5,871 nt of DNA from an uncultured Opitutia bacterium (GTDB lineage: Bacteria > Verrucomicrobiota > Verrucomicrobiia > Opitutales > UBA953). The stretch lies in contig CAJBPJ010000242.1 in the NCBI GenBank assembly GCA_903957465.1, forward strand, positions 1 to 5,871. The letters are read 5' to 3'. Position 1 is the stretch's first letter, and every line of letters begins with the position of its first letter. Shown piece after piece: positions 5,752 through 5,871 of this stretch. The position numbers and the translations under genes are program-made. Under the pieces are notes generated by a model. The model worked only from the letters and a program-made list of their open reading frames with translations. It did not search any database and was not told where the DNA came from.

Positions 5752-5871
5752 CTATGTGTTTTCGTGAATAGTGCGAGCAAAATCCACTGACCCATTTTTG
5801 CGAGCGGCTCGCAGATTTATCGGGTGTTTTCTCAAAAGGGAACGCCCCTCGTGCTTTCTTGTTGCGTTATA
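5752..5871 (-). CDS. Partial hypothetical reading frame at the window edge
   Basis: The last 39 codons of a - strand frame that enters from beyond 5871 and stops with TAG at 5752-5754, 21 bases before the recombinase ATG. The peptide is basic (KHEGRSLLRKHP, RAARKNGS) and ends FARTIHENT. No family is recognisable. A small gene just upstream of, and co-directional with, an integrase could be an excisionase-like or control protein, but a 40-codon open stretch can also be chance, and one + strand frame here is open too. Confidence 0.2.
   Translation of the reverse strand, partial: YNATRKHEGRSLLRKHPINLRAARKNGSVDFARTIHENT
5799..5813. repeat. Perfect TGCGAGC dyad upstream of the recombinase fragment
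   Basis: TGCGAGC-G-GCTCGCA is a perfect 7+1+7 palindrome, with a further half-site TGCGAGC at 5772-5778, 27 bases away in direct orientation. Neither strand places a T run after the stem, so it is not a terminator. It lies 69-83 bases before the recombinase start, where an operator or recombinase/excisionase binding site would be expected. Confidence 0.4.

Noticed and set aside
5100..5790. Repeated CGAGCAAAAT (in the recombinase near 5119 and upstream near 5774) as an attachment core
   Set aside because: Ten bases only, one copy being inside coding sequence, with no matching copy at a plausible second junction.
1..5871. CRISPR arrays, tRNA or rRNA genes, and transposon ends
   Set aside because: No regularly spaced repeats, cloverleaf-like sequences, rRNA signatures or terminal inverted repeats with target duplications were seen by eye.

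Overview
The main content is a nearly complete long-chain olefin (Ole) hydrocarbon cluster. The window opens with the last 59 codons of oleA on the + strand. Facing it on the - strand is an oleBC-oleD transcription unit (about 3832 down to 234). OleB (beta-lactone decarboxylase) and OleC (beta-lactone synthetase) are fused into one protein of at least 871 residues. oleD follows through an ATGA stop/start overlap with a GGAGG ribosome binding site. From what is known of these families, OleA condenses two fatty acyl-CoAs to a beta-keto acid, OleD reduces it to a beta-hydroxy acid, OleC closes a beta-lactone using ATP, and OleB removes CO2 to leave an internal cis-alkene. All signature residues I can check are present, so the pathway looks functional on sequence grounds.

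A gap of roughly 400 bases (3833-4228) follows. It is AT-rich and contains no convincing complete gene. Its first part appears to encode a missing N-terminus of OleB, but there is no ATG, GTG or TTG available to start it. The rest should hold the divergent promoters. Next comes a 217-residue secreted beta-barrel outer membrane protein (+, 4229-4882). After it, in the opposite direction, lies a tyrosine recombinase fragment (-, 4972-5730) that stops where the catalytic domain should begin. The last 141 bases hold a perfect TGCGAGC dyad and a short open frame that runs off the window edge.

The outer membrane barrel with a signal peptide and C-terminal Phe indicates a Gram-negative (diderm) bacterium; I cannot name a genus. 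Base composition changes along the window: by hand count, a block inside oleBC (2641-2700) has 37 G+C in 60, a block of the intergenic gap (4081-4140) has 18, and a block of the recombinase (5341-5400) has 21. Together with the broken integrase, this suggests a junction between DNA of different origin, with either the ole cluster or the integrase side being the newcomer.

No database or structure search was possible. Family calls rest on motifs recognised by eye.
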